This document shows, piece by piece, positions 1 to 11,946 of a stretch of 64,000 bases of DNA. The DNA is from Armigeres subalbatus (Eukaryota; Arthropoda; Insecta; Diptera; Culicidae), in contig NC_085139.1 of the NCBI RefSeq assembly GCF_024139115.2, positions 14,789,533-14,853,532 of the forward strand, written 5' to 3'. Both the position numbers and the translations under genes were made by a program. How positions within the stretch are numbered: position 1 is the first letter of the stretch; every line of letters begins with the position of its first letter. Below the pieces are notes generated by a model. That model ran no database searches, was not told the DNA's origin, and worked only from the letters and a program-made list of their open reading frames with translations.

Positions 1-1620
1 TGTCACAATAAGAGGCGTACATTTTTTTGAAAACTATTTCGGTTTGTGCGGTGCGTGAAATTTGACCGGATAAAATGTAAACATTCGCATAATCACAGTG
101 TTTTACTGTACATTTCCCAACACTGCCCAGGATCGAGTCCAGTGGAGAAGGATACTCCATTCGGCGTAAGTTCATCGAAGAGCTGTAGCCCATCAAATAT
201 CAAGTAAGTATTGTATTTAATTATTTAGGTGTTGGAAAATAGAGGAAACACGTAGATAATGTCAAAAATAGAATTTGAAAAATTGGTTTTCTAGTGGACC
301 TTTCCGAAGAATGTGTCATATTCATTCAACTGGGGGCATAGAATTCAATTAATGATTGAGGAAACGCTAAATTGGTAAGTCAAAAAGCAGGTTGTGTTCC
401 AGTTAGGATGTGACATATAGAACAAGTTGGGATATCACCATACGTCATGCCGGAAAAAAAGGTTGAGAATCATTTCCTTGATATATGCGATAACTTACCA
501 CTGATAATACACTGGCTTAAGAATCGACAAACAACCCTTCAATTCTATACTCGAGGACGACCCAAAATCAAACATAGGGACCTCATCCAGAATTTAACAG
601 AAATGATGTTTGCTATGAATTTCATTCGCTACGCCCGTGTCTTGTGCAGTACGTCGTGGGTGAGAGGAATTTTTCGGGCGATATACTTTGGGTAATTAGA
701 TGAGAATGTTTGCCTTTTTGACTGGCGGAGAAAGGGTGAATGTATCACATATTGGCATTCGTTCCAAGATGAATGAGAATATCAATTAACGATAATTAGT
801 GCTTTGATGATTCACCCCATCGTCCTTCGAAGGAAAAGGAAGAGAAGAGAAAACCATGGGAATATATGTGTTTGGAAGCACTCCATTTACTTACTGATAT
901 TAAGTAAGTCACCCTACTGTTGCGAGTTCGCCGAATGCTCTTCCTTCAAAATGGCAAACGAGTGTGAGAAATGAGGTGTGTAAAATGGGTTCACTCACCG
1001 CACCACGGTGCCTCGAGTGAAGCCCGTGAAGGAATGAAAGCGCGCTCCTTTTCCTTCTTAAAACTGTGAAGAAGTGCGATAAGAGACCGTGAAATGCCAG
1101 TCTCAAAGTACTCCGCACTGTGTACTGACTGACTAACGCTGCCGTTACTGATACTGTTGATGCTTCAGCTGCTGCATCGCCGCGTGGAACAAGAAACGAG
1201 GGTTCCAACATTTGCATATTTTTCTTTCTGGTAGGGTACGGTTTTTGTTTTCTCGTGCGCTGTCGCAACTCTGGCAAGTGGCAGTAATTTTCCAGCTCAA
1301 AAAATTCTTCGCGCACCAGACGGCAATGCGATCCGGCGGAGGAAGTCGACGGCGAAAACGGTTGATGGGTTTAATTATCTTCCTAAAATTTTCATTTTAG
1401 GTTGCGTCTCAGGAGTGCGATCTGGAGCTGGAAAATGTTCGGCACTCTGGTAGCAGCGTCCATTGTTGTAACAACAAGTGATGCATAGTTCGAATTCGGT
1501 CGCACAAAATTGAATATTTTTGTAAAATGTATAAATTTTATTTACAAAATATCTTGTTGAATAAAAATAATTTGCCTCCCCGAGTAACATTATGGTTTTA
1601 TATTGGTCTTATAACACTAT
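1..1620. other. Unique AT-rich DNA, no supported gene
   Basis: The stretch has scattered short open frames, the longest being 82 codons at 447-695 on the plus strand and 135 codons at 909-1316 on the minus strand. Neither shows a recognisable domain or splice context, and the 135-codon frame lies in low-complexity GC-mixed DNA. I read the block as intron or intergenic DNA. Confidence 0.5.
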
Positions 1621-1742
1621 TGTATTGCCGTTATCTGAAAAGTGACGTAACGTTAACGAGTAGTACTCATCGAACAGAAAAATGGCAATCATGCATGTTG
1701 TAATTTGACGCTAACGTCACTTTCTCAGATTACGGCATTGTA
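1621..1742. mobile_element. Short MITE-like element with ~35-bp inverted ends
   Basis: The left arm (1621-1658) carries ATTGCCGTTATCTGA and AAGTGACG. The right arm (1709-1742), read in reverse complement, carries AATGCCGTAATCTGA and AAAGTGACG. The two arms enclose about 50 bp of unrelated sequence. No coding capacity is present. The structure fits a small non-autonomous DNA transposon; the target duplication is not clear, so the superfamily is not assigned. Confidence 0.55.
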
Positions 1743-1917
1743 GAGTAGATTATGATCTCCAAGAGCGTTATAAAATTCAAAATGTTAGTTGGGTCAATTG
1801 GTTGAAGAGAAGAACGAAAATACTTGCATAAAAGCTACCATGATGCCCAATGCTCATCTGCTTCATAGGTAGAAAATCATGGATTCAATCTCAGGCTTGC
1901 CCCTTTTATACCATGTA

Positions 1918-3228
1918 GGGGGACAAGGGGCAATATGGACACCCTAAGGGTTTATTCAATTTTAGGTGATTTAAATTGAATATAATTCGGATTTCTAGCA
2001 ATTACATGATACTATTACTCGTTAACTACCAGTTCTGTTTTGAATCGTATTGAAAATAAGGCAATTTCAATCAAATAGGACGATTTTGTAATAGTTAATT
2101 TTTCACTACTCTCGGGAAGGTAGCGGGGTAGATTGGACACCCCCATGGGGCAGTATGGACACCCTTATAAAATATGAAGAAAATTATCTTACTTGTGATT
2201 ATATGCCATTGTAACCTATTTTATGGATCATGCAACATACATATTACCCAATTGTTCATCTTCCTGTCAAGATTTTGTATGAGACACCTAAAATTGTGTT
2301 TGGATCATCAACATCCGAAAATCTATTTCCCTCTTCTTAAGCGAGGTCATATATGGTCGTTTTCTATATTAATTCCATGACGAATAGAAGAAGATTGATT
2401 ACGTAACGCAAAAATATGCCACTTTCAGCCGGCCTCATACATGTATGTCGAACTTTTTGTATGAAGCATATGATTGTTTTTATATGGATCCTCACACTTA
2501 TTGCAAGACCCCTTATCAATCGTCTCTACTCTAAGCATTGCATAATCTATGCATACTCTTATTCACTCTACTGGCATCGCCAATCTTTCCAATGGGTTGT
2601 ACCGATCAACTTGCCAACGAGATTGCCAAATCTATACAAAACACTTCCTTTTTTGTCGCACTTTCAGCGACTTTTAATGTATATATATGCTTCTATGGTA
2701 TATATGTCATGTACTGGAACTTTTATAGCGATTTATAATTCCGCACCATAATAACACGAAAATAACATGATATAAAAGCCAAGTTCGATGAGTTTGAGGT
2801 TATGTTTTTAATTTTTAAGGTGTTAGTTCTACCCCCATATAGAGTGTTCAGTTTGCCCCAACAGGTGAACAAATTTAAAAACTATTGGAAATTTTGTAAA
2901 AATCGAGGAAACTTGTCAGAAATTCATGTCAGAGCACTGTAAATAAAAGAATTTTGCTATGGGATGACCAATAGTTGAGAAATCATCTTCTGTGGTAAAG
3001 TAAAGCTTATTTTATGGGAGGTGAAACTTATAATTTTTAACCATTTGGAAGACTTTTTTGTCAAATTTATGCGCTAAGAAAATAAAACAATGACTTTTAC
3101 GCTATAAATTAGTTGTTTATGAAAGGATTATAGAGTTCGCTGCATTGAAAGTAGAAAAATGATTGAATAAACAAGAATATTGGGGGTGTCCAATCTGCCC
3201 CGGGTGTCCATAATGCCCCCTGGTCCCC
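1918..3228. mobile_element. ~1.3-kb non-autonomous DNA element with 27-bp inverted ends and TA flanks
   Basis: The left end starts GGGGGACAAGGGGCAATATG and runs into GACACCC. The right end is its reverse complement with a few mismatches (GGGTGTCCATAATGCCCC then TGGTCCCC). Both ends are bordered by TA, as expected for Tc1/mariner-type target duplications. A further pair of related GGGGCAGTATGGACACCC and GGGTGTCCAATCTGCCCC motifs occurs as subterminal repeats near 2130-2166 and 3183-3201. The interior is AT-rich, with only short unrecognised open frames (for example 2416-2751 plus), so it encodes no visible transposase. Confidence 0.6.
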
Positions 3229-4532
3229 TATGTACATCAGTTTTTGTTTTATCTGTGTTTCATGCTAGACCAAAAGTTTTCTACTTTTATGCTACAGCAA
3301 AACCTCTTTTTGCGCCCAAAACGGGGCTGCACAAATTGACTCAGAGGGAGATTTTTTTTTCGAATTTTGAGTTTTGAGCGTAAAAATAGTTTGATTTTTT
3401 TTAGGTAAGCATAGTTCAATATTTAACTTACTTTTAGTCTAAAGATGTATCTTCTACCAATTTAGGTATAAGGAACGTCCAAATACTTCACAGTATCATG
3501 GTCGTCCGGTAGTTTGAATGCTGAGACCTTGAGATGTTCTTGGTGCACCAAGAAGTCTTGAAATAGTTTTAAAAGTTTAGCAACTAAACAACAGGTATTT
3601 AAAATGGAATAACAACAGCTATAGGTCCATGTTGATATACGAATACATAATAAGCAGACCTTCACTATTTTCAAGTATCATGAGTCATCCAAGAACCCCA
3701 TGGAGTGAGCTCCTTAGATCTATCCATGTTGATATGTTGGCGCACAATAAGCAGATCATAATCATTTTCAAGTATGTACCTAAAATTTTTCGAGGAACTC
3801 CAAGAGATGATGGGATTATTCAAGCATGTTTAAATGTTTAAATGATCAATAACGGCGCCGACCACGACCTTATGGTGTGTTAGGAAGAGGAAGGAATATT
3901 AGTAAGTGGTTTGTGCTATTTGAATACCGTGTTTACCTCTGCGTCTCCATGAAAACCACAGGAAGGATTATCAGTTAGTCGTAGGGCATTGTTGGATCTG
4001 ATAAGTGATGCGACAGTTCCAGTTTTTAACACAATGATTTTACCGAACTATTATTCGGCCGAATGGACTCTCTACTTGCACATCGAGCAGAAACACGATC
4101 AAATATGTGCGCCAATTGACCGCAAAGCACAAGGATACCGGATCGTGCGTAGTGGCTAAGAACCGAGCATGGTATGCAAACTGTGAAGGATCGCGCTTTT
4201 TACGGCAGAAACGACACACAATCCTTCAAATACTAATCAAATCCAAATCGCTGTCTCTCGACGAGAAAATATAAATCACACAATGCACGCTCGGAGGCAT
4301 ATGCAAACGGCAGCAAAATAATATTCTCATGGAGAACTAGAAATTTTCCTTGAAAAGTTAGGAAATTGCCAATAAAGAAATCAGGGTATGAGAAATAAAT
4401 AAATATGAAATATTCCAATAAAAAAGCAATAAAAAAGATAAGAAATCAGGGTATGGATTTCTTTATTGGGGATTTCTTAATATTTTATGAAAAATTCAAA
4501 ATTTTATAGGAGTTTTTATTTACGTTTATAGG
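3229..4532. other. Unique DNA with a degenerate 97-bp duplication
   Basis: No gene is supported. Two diverged copies of a ~97-bp unit lie at about 3620-3715 and 3717-3812. Each has CCATGTTGATAT, AATAAGCAGA and TTTTCAAGTAT in the same order. Near 4376-4456 the short motif AAGAAATCAGGGTATG occurs twice. The remainder is AT-rich and featureless. Confidence 0.45.
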
Positions 4533-4631
4533 AGTGCGACCCTTTCGGCCAAAAGCTTTCGACCTTTTGGCCAAACAACTTTCGGTCTAGTGACATTCGG
4601 CCAAATGGGTTTCGGCCATACGACCCTCGCC
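4533..4631. mobile_element. Solitary end of a GGCCGAAA foldback element
   Basis: This short stretch carries CCCTTTCGGCCAAA, a TCTAGTGACATTCGGCC block and ATGGGTTTCGGCCATA in the order found at the right end of the complete foldback element at 24981-25840. No left arm or CTCACT core is present, so it is a truncated copy or solo end. Confidence 0.6.
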
Positions 4632-4867
4632 CGTCGTTTTGAAAATTTGGTATTGAACTATTCTGTTTGTTTGTGTCATGGATTTAGTGATGGTTTTCGT
4701 TTTTTTTCTGTCAATCCTATAGCATTATATTATAACATATTTTATGGAGATGACCAGAAAAAAATAGTAATTCAAAAATATACACATGAAGACCGACAAC
4801 GTTTTGATTTCAGTGGGGCTAGAAGTTTAAACTCTGTCAAGATGTACTTGCTTGAAGCCACTATCAA

Positions 4868-5326
4868 GGTCTGTATACCAAGGAGTTCTTAGGAGACCTG
4901 CAAACCTCAAAATGATGATAAACATCCCAACGTATTTCCGTATAACACAATGAGACTATTCCGCTAGAAGCTATACATGATAAATCCATTATTACGCTTG
5001 GAATCGAACAACATTGAAAATGATGATAAACCTTCCCAATTTTTCCAATAGACTAAAATGAGACTGATCCATTTGCAGCCTTACGTTACGCAAGATGATC
5101 CTTATGTCTGTACTCCAAGGGGCTGTTTGGTGACCTACAAACCACATAACGTGTTTCTATATTACACGATGAGACTATGCCTCTTGAAGTCACACATGCG
5201 ACGTCCGTCGTTACGCTGTTTGGTCGAGTTTATTTCTATGGACCAAAGTGGGGCTTTTTTACTAGATGTTATACATGAGAAGTCCATCTTTACGATGGTT
5301 GATCCGTAGGTCTATTCTCCAAGAAG
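4868..5326 (+). repeat. Degenerate ~200-240-bp tandem repeat upstream of the satellite
   Basis: Copies begin at about 4871 (CTGTATACCAAGG), 5108 (CTGTACTCCAAGG) and 5310 (TCTATTCTCCAAG). The first two are followed by a related series: GAGACCTGCAAACC or GTGACCTACAAACC, then ATGAGACTAT, then ATACATGA or ACACATGC. The third copy is cut off by the start of the 23-bp satellite array at 5331. Confidence 0.5.
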
Positions 5327-5330
5327 TTCC

Positions 5331-6552
5331 CGAAAGCCTCCTTTCAAGAGGCCCGGAAGCCTTCCTTAAAGAGGCCCGGAAGCCTCCTATTAAGAAGCCC
5401 GGAAGCCTCCTTTTAAGAGGCCCGGAAGCCTCCTTTCAAGAGGCCCAGAAGCCTCCTTTCAAGAGGCCCGGAAGCCTCCTTTCAAGAGGCCCGGAAGCCT
5501 CCTTTCAAGAGGCCCGGAAGCCTCCTTTCGAAAGCCCGGAAGCCTCCTTTCAAGAAGCCCGGAAGCCTCGTTTCAAGAGGCTCAGAAGCCTCCTTTCAAG
5601 AGGCCTGGAAGCCTCCTTTCAAGAGGCCAAGCCTCCTTTCAAGAGGCCCGGAAGCCTCCTTTCAAGAGGCCTGGAAGCCTCCTTTCAAGAGGCCCGGAAG
5701 CCTCCTTCAAGAGGCCCGGAAGCCTCCTTTCAAGAGGCCCAGAGCCTCCTTTCAAGAGGCCCGGAAGCCTCCTTTCAAGAGGCCCGGAAGCCTCCTTTCA
5801 AGAGGCCCGAAGCCTCCTTTCAAGAGGCCAGGAAGCCTCCTTTCAAGAGGCCAGAAGCCTCCTTTCAAGAGGCCCGGAAGCCTCCTTTCAAGAGGCCCGA
5901 AGCCCTCCTTTCAAGAGGCCCAGAAGCCTCCTTTCAAGAGGCCAGAAGCCTCCTTTCAAGAGGCCCGGAAGCCTCCTTTCAAGAGGCCCGGAAGCCTCCT
6001 TTCAAGAGGCCCAAGCCTCCTTTCAAGAGGGCCGGAAGCCTCCTTTCAAGAGGGCCAGGCCTCCTTTCAAGAGGGCCAGGAAGCCTCCTTTCAAGAGGCC
6101 AGGCCTCCTTTCAAGAGGCCTGAAGCCTCCTTTCAAGAGGCCCAGAAGCCTCCTTTCAAGAGGCCAAGCCTCCTTTCAAGAGGCCCGGAAGCCTCCTTTC
6201 AAGAGGCCCGGAAGCCTCCTTTCAAGAGGCCTGAAGCCTCCTTTCAAGAGGCCAGAGCCTCCTTTCAAGAGGCCAGGCCTCCTTTCAAGAGGCCCGAAGC
6301 CTCCTTTCAAGAGGCCCGAAGCCTCCTTTCAAGAGGCCCGGAAGCCTCCTTTCAAGAGGCCCAGGCCTCCTTTCAAGGGGCCAGAAGCCTCCTTTCAAGA
6401 GGTCCAGAAACCTCCTTTCGAGAGGCCCGGAAACCTCCTTTCAAGAGGCCAGAAACCTCCTTTCAAGTGGCCCGGTAACCTCCTTTCGAGAGGCCCGGAA
6501 ACCTCCTTTCAAGAGGCCCGAAACCTCCTTTCAAGAGGCCCGGAAGCCTCAT
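5331..6552 (+). repeat. 23-bp GC-rich hairpin satellite, array 1 (CCCGG flavour)
   Basis: About fifty tandem copies of a 23-bp unit, GGAAGCCTCCTTTCAAGAGG plus CCC. Each unit can fold as GCCTC, loop CTTTCAA, GAGGC, and the junction GAGGC-CCGGAA-GCCTC gives a second hairpin. Outer units are regular; inner units often lose 1-4 bases around the CCCGGAA junction. Because 23 is not a multiple of 3 and no frame of this strand contains a stop, the array stays open in all three plus frames. The 285-codon frame at 5266-6123 is therefore a by-product of the repeat, not a gene. Confidence 0.9.
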
Positions 6553-6556
6553 TTTA

Positions 6557-6772
6557 TGTAGTGTATCTAGATAAGACAGTAATTGATATGATTGCGTTAA
6601 CTATTTCCTGTCTGTACGCTAAATCGATTACCATCAGGCAACCCTATAGAAACTGTATATATACCCTGTCAACCCAATGTACTCTCTCTTCTATCGATAG
6701 CTCTCGAACAATATAGTTGTAAGTATAACCAGTGTGTGCAAATCAATTCAGCATCCGAAGTCCCCAGACACA
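6557..6772 (+). mobile_element. Possible solo LTR inside the satellite
   Basis: A 216-bp unrelated block splits the satellite. It begins TGTAGTGTATC and ends near CCCAGACACA, contains a TATATATA box at about 6654-6664, and shows CTCTCTCTTC and ATCGATAGC downstream, which resembles a copia-type LTR promoter. The flanks ATTT on both sides hint at a short target duplication, but a clean 5-bp duplication is not visible. The orientation assumes the TATA reads on the plus strand. Confidence 0.4.
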
Positions 6773-6774
6773 AT

Positions 6775-7100
6775 AATTTCAAGAGGCCCGGAAGCCTCCT
6801 TTCAAGAGGCCCGGAAGCCTCCTTTCATGAGGCCCGGAAGCGCCTCCTTTCAAGCGGCCCGGAAGCGCCTCCTTTCAAGAGGCCCGGAAGCCTCCTTTCA
6901 ATAGGCCCGGAAGAGATGCTTGGAAATCTCTCGACATGCTCGGAAATCTCTCTTCAAGGGTCTTGGAATTCACCATTCTAGGGGCTTGTAAGCCTACGTT
7001 CAAGAGGCTCAGAGGCGTCATTTCAAGATGCTTAGGAGCGTCATTTCAAGTGGCTCGAAAGTCCCCTTTCGAGAGGCTCGAAAGCCTCTCTTTAAAAGTT
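6775..7100 (+). repeat. Satellite array 1, continuation and decayed edge
   Basis: Regular 23-bp units with CCCGG resume after the insert. Several carry an extra GC (GGAAGCGCCTCC). From about 6910 they decay into longer, diverged units such as TCATTTCAAGATGCTTAGGA and GTGGCTCGAAAG. The open frames here (6736-6981 and 6936-7151) are repeat translations. Confidence 0.8.
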
Positions 7101-7279
7101 CGGAATAATGAAAATTTCAACCATTTTTATGGAGAGTCATATATTTCGTAAATTCAGTTCAATTTTCCATATGTCTTTTGAGTTACACTTATTTTCATTT
7201 AAAGCAAAACATAGGAGGTTACCTGAATAATTCAAAAGTGCGAAGGGTTACCTCATAAGAAAAATGTTGAGAACCGCTG
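7101..7279. mobile_element. hAT-like terminal sequence downstream of array 1
   Basis: The block ends at 7266-7279 with GTTGAGAACCGCTG, whose reverse complement CAGCGGTTCTCAAC matches the general terminal pattern of hAT transposons (CAGNGGTTCTCAA). The same terminus in the same orientation stands at 58178-58191. No matching left end was found, so only one end is supported. Confidence 0.45.
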
Positions 7280-7325
7280 CCCTAGAGTAAGCACGAATGT
7301 ATGTGCCGAATGTGATGCATGTCAT

Positions 7326-7339
7326 TTGTGATACATCAA
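7326..7339. repeat. Target-site duplication, left copy, of RTE-like LINE copy 1
   Basis: TTGTGATACATCAA here is repeated exactly at 9224-9237 on the other side of the LINE. This fixes both ends of the insertion. Confidence 0.85.
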
Positions 7340-9223
7340 TTTATTATTATTTATTCAGACTAAGGCCGAAGTGGCCTGTGCGGTATATAAGAGTCTTCTC
7401 CATTCGGCTCGGTCCATGGCTACACGTCGCCAACCACGCAATCTACGGAGGGTCCGCAAGTCATCTTCCACCTGATCGATCCACCTTGCCCGCTGCGCAC
7501 CTCGCCTTCTTGTGCCCGTCGGATCGTTGTCGAGAACCATTTTCACCGGGTTACTGTCCGACATTCTGGCTACATGTGCCCGGCCATCGCAGTCGTCCGA
7601 TTTTCGCGGTGTGAACGATGGATGGTTCTCCCAACAGCTGATGCAATTCGTGGTTCATTCGCCTCCTCCACGTACCGTCCGCCATCTGCACCCCACCATA
7701 GATGGTACGCAGCACTTTCCTTTCGAAAACTCCAAGTGCGCGTTGGTCCTCCACGAGCATCGTCCAGGTCTCGTGTCCGTAGAGGACTACCGGTCTAATT
7801 AGCGTTTTGTAGATTGTCAGTTTGGTACGGCGGCGAACTCTATTCGATCGGAGCGTCTTGCGGAGTCCAAAGTACGTACGATTTCCAGCCACTATGCGTC
7901 TCCGAATTTCTCTGCTGGTGTCATTTTTCGGCAGTCACCAGTGAGCCCAAGTACACAAATTCTTCTACCACCTCGATTTCGTCACCACCGATGCAAACTC
8001 GCGGTGGGTGGCTCACATTGTCTTCTCTTGAACCTCTGCCTATCATGTACTTCGTCTTCGACGTGTTGATGACTAGTCCGATCCGCTTAGCTTCCCTCTT
8101 CAGTCTGATGTAGGCTTCCTCCATCTTCTCAAAGTTACGTGCCATAATATCTATGTCGTCGGCGAAACCAAATAGCTGGACGGACTTATTGAAAATTGTA
8201 CCACTCGTGTTAATCCCTGCTCTTCGTATTACCCCTTACAAAGCGATGTTGAATAGCAAACACGAAAGACCATCACCTTGCCGTAACCCTCTGCGGGTTT
8301 CGAAGGGACTCGAGAATGCCCCTGAAACTCGAACTACGCACATCACCCGATCCATCGTCGCTTTGATCAATCGTGTCAGTTTATCCGGAAAACCGTGTTC
8401 GTGCATTAGCTGCCATAGCTGGTCCCGATCGATTGTATCATATGCGGCTTTGAAGTCGATGAATAGAAGATGTGTGGGCACGTTGTATTCGCGGCATTTC
8501 TGCAGTACTTGGCGAATGGCGAACACCTGGTCCGTGGTGGAGCGTTCGCCCATAAACCCGCCTGGTACTGCCCCACGAACTCCCTTGCAGTTGGTGCTAG
8601 TCGACGGCATAAAATTTGGGAGAGTACCTTGTAGGCGGCGTTCAGCAATGTGATTGCGCGGTAGTTGCTACAATCCAGCTTATCGCCCTTTTTGTAGATG
8701 GGACACACGACACCTTCCATCCACTCCTGCGGCAAAACTTCCTCCTCCCAAATCTTGGTAATGACCCAGTGCAGCGCTCTAGCCAGTGCCTCACCACCGT
8801 GTTTAAATAGCTCTCCTGGTAGTTGGTCAACCCCAGAGCTTTGTTGTTCTTCAGCCGGCCAATCTCCTCCTGGATTTCCTGGAGATCCGGAGCCGATAGA
8901 ATTATGTCCTGCGCGCGTTCCCCCAGGTCCTTCACCATACCGCCATCTTCGTCTGCCACATCGCCATTCAGGTGTTCTTCGTAGTGCTGCCGCCACCTTT
9001 GGATCACCTCACGCTCGTTCGTAAGAAGGTTCTCGTTTATGTTCTTACACATATCAGGCTGTGACACGTGGCCCTTACGTGAACGGTTTAACTTCTCATA
9101 GAACTTTCGTGTGTTATTAGCGCGGTACAGTTGCTCCGTTTCTTCACGGTCTCGATCTTCCTGCTGGCGCTTTTCCTCCGGAAAATCGAGTTTTGTCTGT
9201 TCCGCGCCTGTTTATATCGTGCC
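7340..9223 (-). mobile_element. RTE-like non-LTR retrotransposon, 5'-truncated, copy 1
   Basis: The element lies on the minus strand, with its 3' end at 7340 in a TTATTATTATTTATTC tail. It encodes the reverse transcriptase and C-terminal part of a single pol. In minus order: the RT N-terminal region including CPIYKKGDKLDCSNYRAITL (about 8700-8640), the palm motifs DFKAAYDTIDR and RRGLRQGDGLS (8236-8610), GFADDIDIMA (8143-8180), INTSKTKYM and VYLGSLVT (7921-8145), then YGHETWTM, FERKVLRT and RMNHEL (7551-7892) and a basic C-terminal tail (7355-7564). The apurinic endonuclease domain is missing, so the copy is 5'-truncated, typical of target-primed integration. Several frameshifts make it inactive. 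Clade is tentative; RTE is the best fit from the motifs. A second copy is at 34034-35798. Confidence 0.85.
7355..9120 (-). pseudogene. Broken reverse transcriptase of RTE-like LINE copy 1
   Basis: The coding remnant runs in at least four pieces on the minus strand: about 9120-8850, 8850-8610, 8610-8150 and 8145-7355. Breaks include a frameshift just after the KNNKA motif near 8840 and a frame change after the YKVLSQILCRRLAPT region near 8590. The catalytic FADD is retained in the fragment next to 8160. The family normally has about 950-1000 residues with endonuclease plus RT; about 600 residues are represented here. Confidence 0.8.
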
Positions 9224-9237
9224 TTGTGATACATCAA

Positions 9238-11946
9238 ATAGAATGCTTTTATGAAAAAAATGCCGGAAGTATGACTTCAACTGCCCATGATTTCATAGTC
9301 AACTGTTAGCGTATCAACCATCCAAAGTTTCAGCGAATTTGACTTATTACGCATTTACGCGGGTAAGTCAACCGCGGCAACATCGATAAGTTGCATGTAT
9401 TAAACCTCATTAATACGTTTACATAGTTAAGACCTACATGCGAGCCAGAGATCTGTGGGTCTGTTTCAAATATTGCACATGTCGTTTGGCCCGATTTTGT
9501 GTACTCCGCTTTCATCACGTTTTCGGATCGATTTTATCGCATTTTGCATTAACAAGGCATACACTGCTTTATATTAGTGATATGGAACCGTGACAGAACA
9601 AAATATCAAGAAGGTGTCACATAACTTGTTTATTCTTCAATAATTTCCTCCGTTACGGAAATTGATCGGCAGATCTTGACTCTATAAAGTTCGTAGACTA
9701 CCTAGAACTAATGATAACAGCGAGAACTTCCATCCAATAGATTGTGATTCATCCAAAATCTTCCAAGCTACCAACACATTTATGCGAATGGGTCAATGCT
9801 CAATCATGCTAACGCTAAGCTCCCTCGATGCTCAGTATTAAATGTGTGTTTCGTAGTTTTCCTTATGAAATATCACGCAAGCATTGATATTTATTATTTG
9901 AAGGACATTTTTAACACACACCTTCCTAGAATAACAATAATTCACCATTATGGCATAGCATTTGCAACTTTGACCTAATGGTGTAGTTGGTGAAAGGTAT
10001 TCACTTTTCACGTGCTACAAAAAAGTGTCATTTGTCACGAAAGATAGGTGACTGCTACCGGTAGTGTTGCCGACAAGAACAGAAAAAAAATCTCGAAATG
10101 AAGATATATGACACCAGAGTCACACCACATTCCATTGTCGAGAGATACTCACTTCCCCTTCCGGGGAGTAGCCGGCCGTGATAGCTCAGTTTATAATAAT
10201 TAAAAATATTAAACAGCACAACGCCACTGCGAAAGCATATCCTCCACACTAGGGATTTAAAAAAAGGGAAAAAAGCGCCCTCGTTATTCCCACATTAGAA
10301 CAGCCGTAATGTAGCTGGTTGATGTGCGATGATATGACATCCAAGTCCGCACTCCGTTCGTCACCGGGCCAGGTGGCACCTTGAATGGGGCATGAATGGT
10401 GGCCGGCCCCAAAACGAGCACGCATCACGTCGGTAATAAACCAAATTAAGCCAAACTTTGGCTTTCATTATCGCGCTCGCACTCGCGCGTCCCGAAATGG
10501 TGTTTTAACGGAACCTATCCCACCCATTGGCGGATGGTTCCGAGCATATCGTGAGTGCGTGTTTGCCTATTAGGGTTTATAGTGTGGAAAATTTATGCTA
10601 ATGCATCGTCGTGGCTACATCAAATGGCGAAACGTTTTCACGGAACCGGGTTGTACATTTTATATCATCATTATTGGTTTGATAGGATAGAAACATGGGT
10701 TTAATCCGCAAAATCAATTCCAGTTGTGTTTCGGAAAACTTTTAAGAACAATTTAATCGAAAGCTTCTGAAGCAAGGACTTCTTCGGTGAAGAAAAATTT
10801 AGCTTCGAGGCTCCCAACAATCAGTCACACTATAATATGTTTTCGCTCAATATATTCCAAAGTGAACCATTTTCGGAGAAAGCTGTCACGTCTATAATTT
10901 GAAAAGATTTTATGTTGGCATTCCAAATACGCATTGCAGGACTTCTAAATACAATGAATGAATTCGCCATCTGTTCGTGCTTCAAACATCCTTTCCATAC
11001 AGTTACGATCCAACCTAACCATCATAAGTTGTTCCGCACTTGGTACGACTAGATGCACATTTTTTCTCGCTGATCATAAATCTTTAAAATTGAATTTGTA
11101 CTTCCCGCTTCTCATTCTCGTTTTGGGTCCAAATGGCGGAAGTCGACATCGTTGGTCGGCATGGTCGTCGTTGCAGCATCAACCGTCGTCGCATTCCCAA
11201 CTGGCCACCAACCAAACGACGTCAACTGTGGTAAAGCTGCAAAAGTAAAATTTAGCGCAAAATATCGCATTTTTCAATACATTTCCCACTGGCTTGGGCA
11301 GCTGGACCCCCCAGTCTGGCAGTTTAGGACATGGACTTGTCACGGCGTCATCGCCTAGCCGTCGTCGTGGTCGCTGATGGCCACTCCCTGCCGTGCAGAG
11401 GTGGAGGTGTGATTCGACGGCGTCATTTCCTCCATCTTCCCGAATCGGGCGGAGATGCACTCTGCTGGATGAAACTTCAGAGCAGCTCGTCCGCTGGGCT
11501 GTGCTGTGCTGCGGTGGTCGGTTAGCAGTGTAACATATGTAAAAGCGAGCCCTCCAAGATGGAAACGAAGAAAAATGTGGTTTTCCGCAGCATTACGTAG
11601 GACGTGCACATATCGGTGTTCTTCCGCATTGTGGAATGTCGATTGCCATGCAGCACGATGTCGCGTTACAGCGTTGAGCTCTGTTCGGTGAATAGTGGTC
11701 GCAATTTCGGGAGATTTTTGGTCAGAATCAGCTACTTTGAAGTGGCTTGTTAATCTTAAATATTAAGGTGAATTGCCGCCAAATTCACAACATTTGGCGT
11801 GAATATATTATTTGCATGCGTGCCTCCCTCTGTAGAAGCATTGGAGTAGTTTGAATCCATGTCGCCAAACAAAATTGTATATCCAGGAACCCTTTTCGGT
11901 AGTAAGCGATTTCGCTAATTTGTCTAAACAAAGTGTCTTGGTCAAT
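9238..11946. other. Unique DNA between LINE copy 1 and satellite array 3
   Basis: No gene is supported. GC-rich patches at about 10340-10570 and 11110-11690 carry short overlapping open frames on both strands, but no domain or convincing splice pair was recognised. They could be conserved non-coding DNA in a large intron. Confidence 0.4.

Noticed and set aside
5266..6123. 285-codon plus open frame
   Set aside because: It is a translation of the 23-bp satellite, open in all plus frames; no selection on frame is visible.
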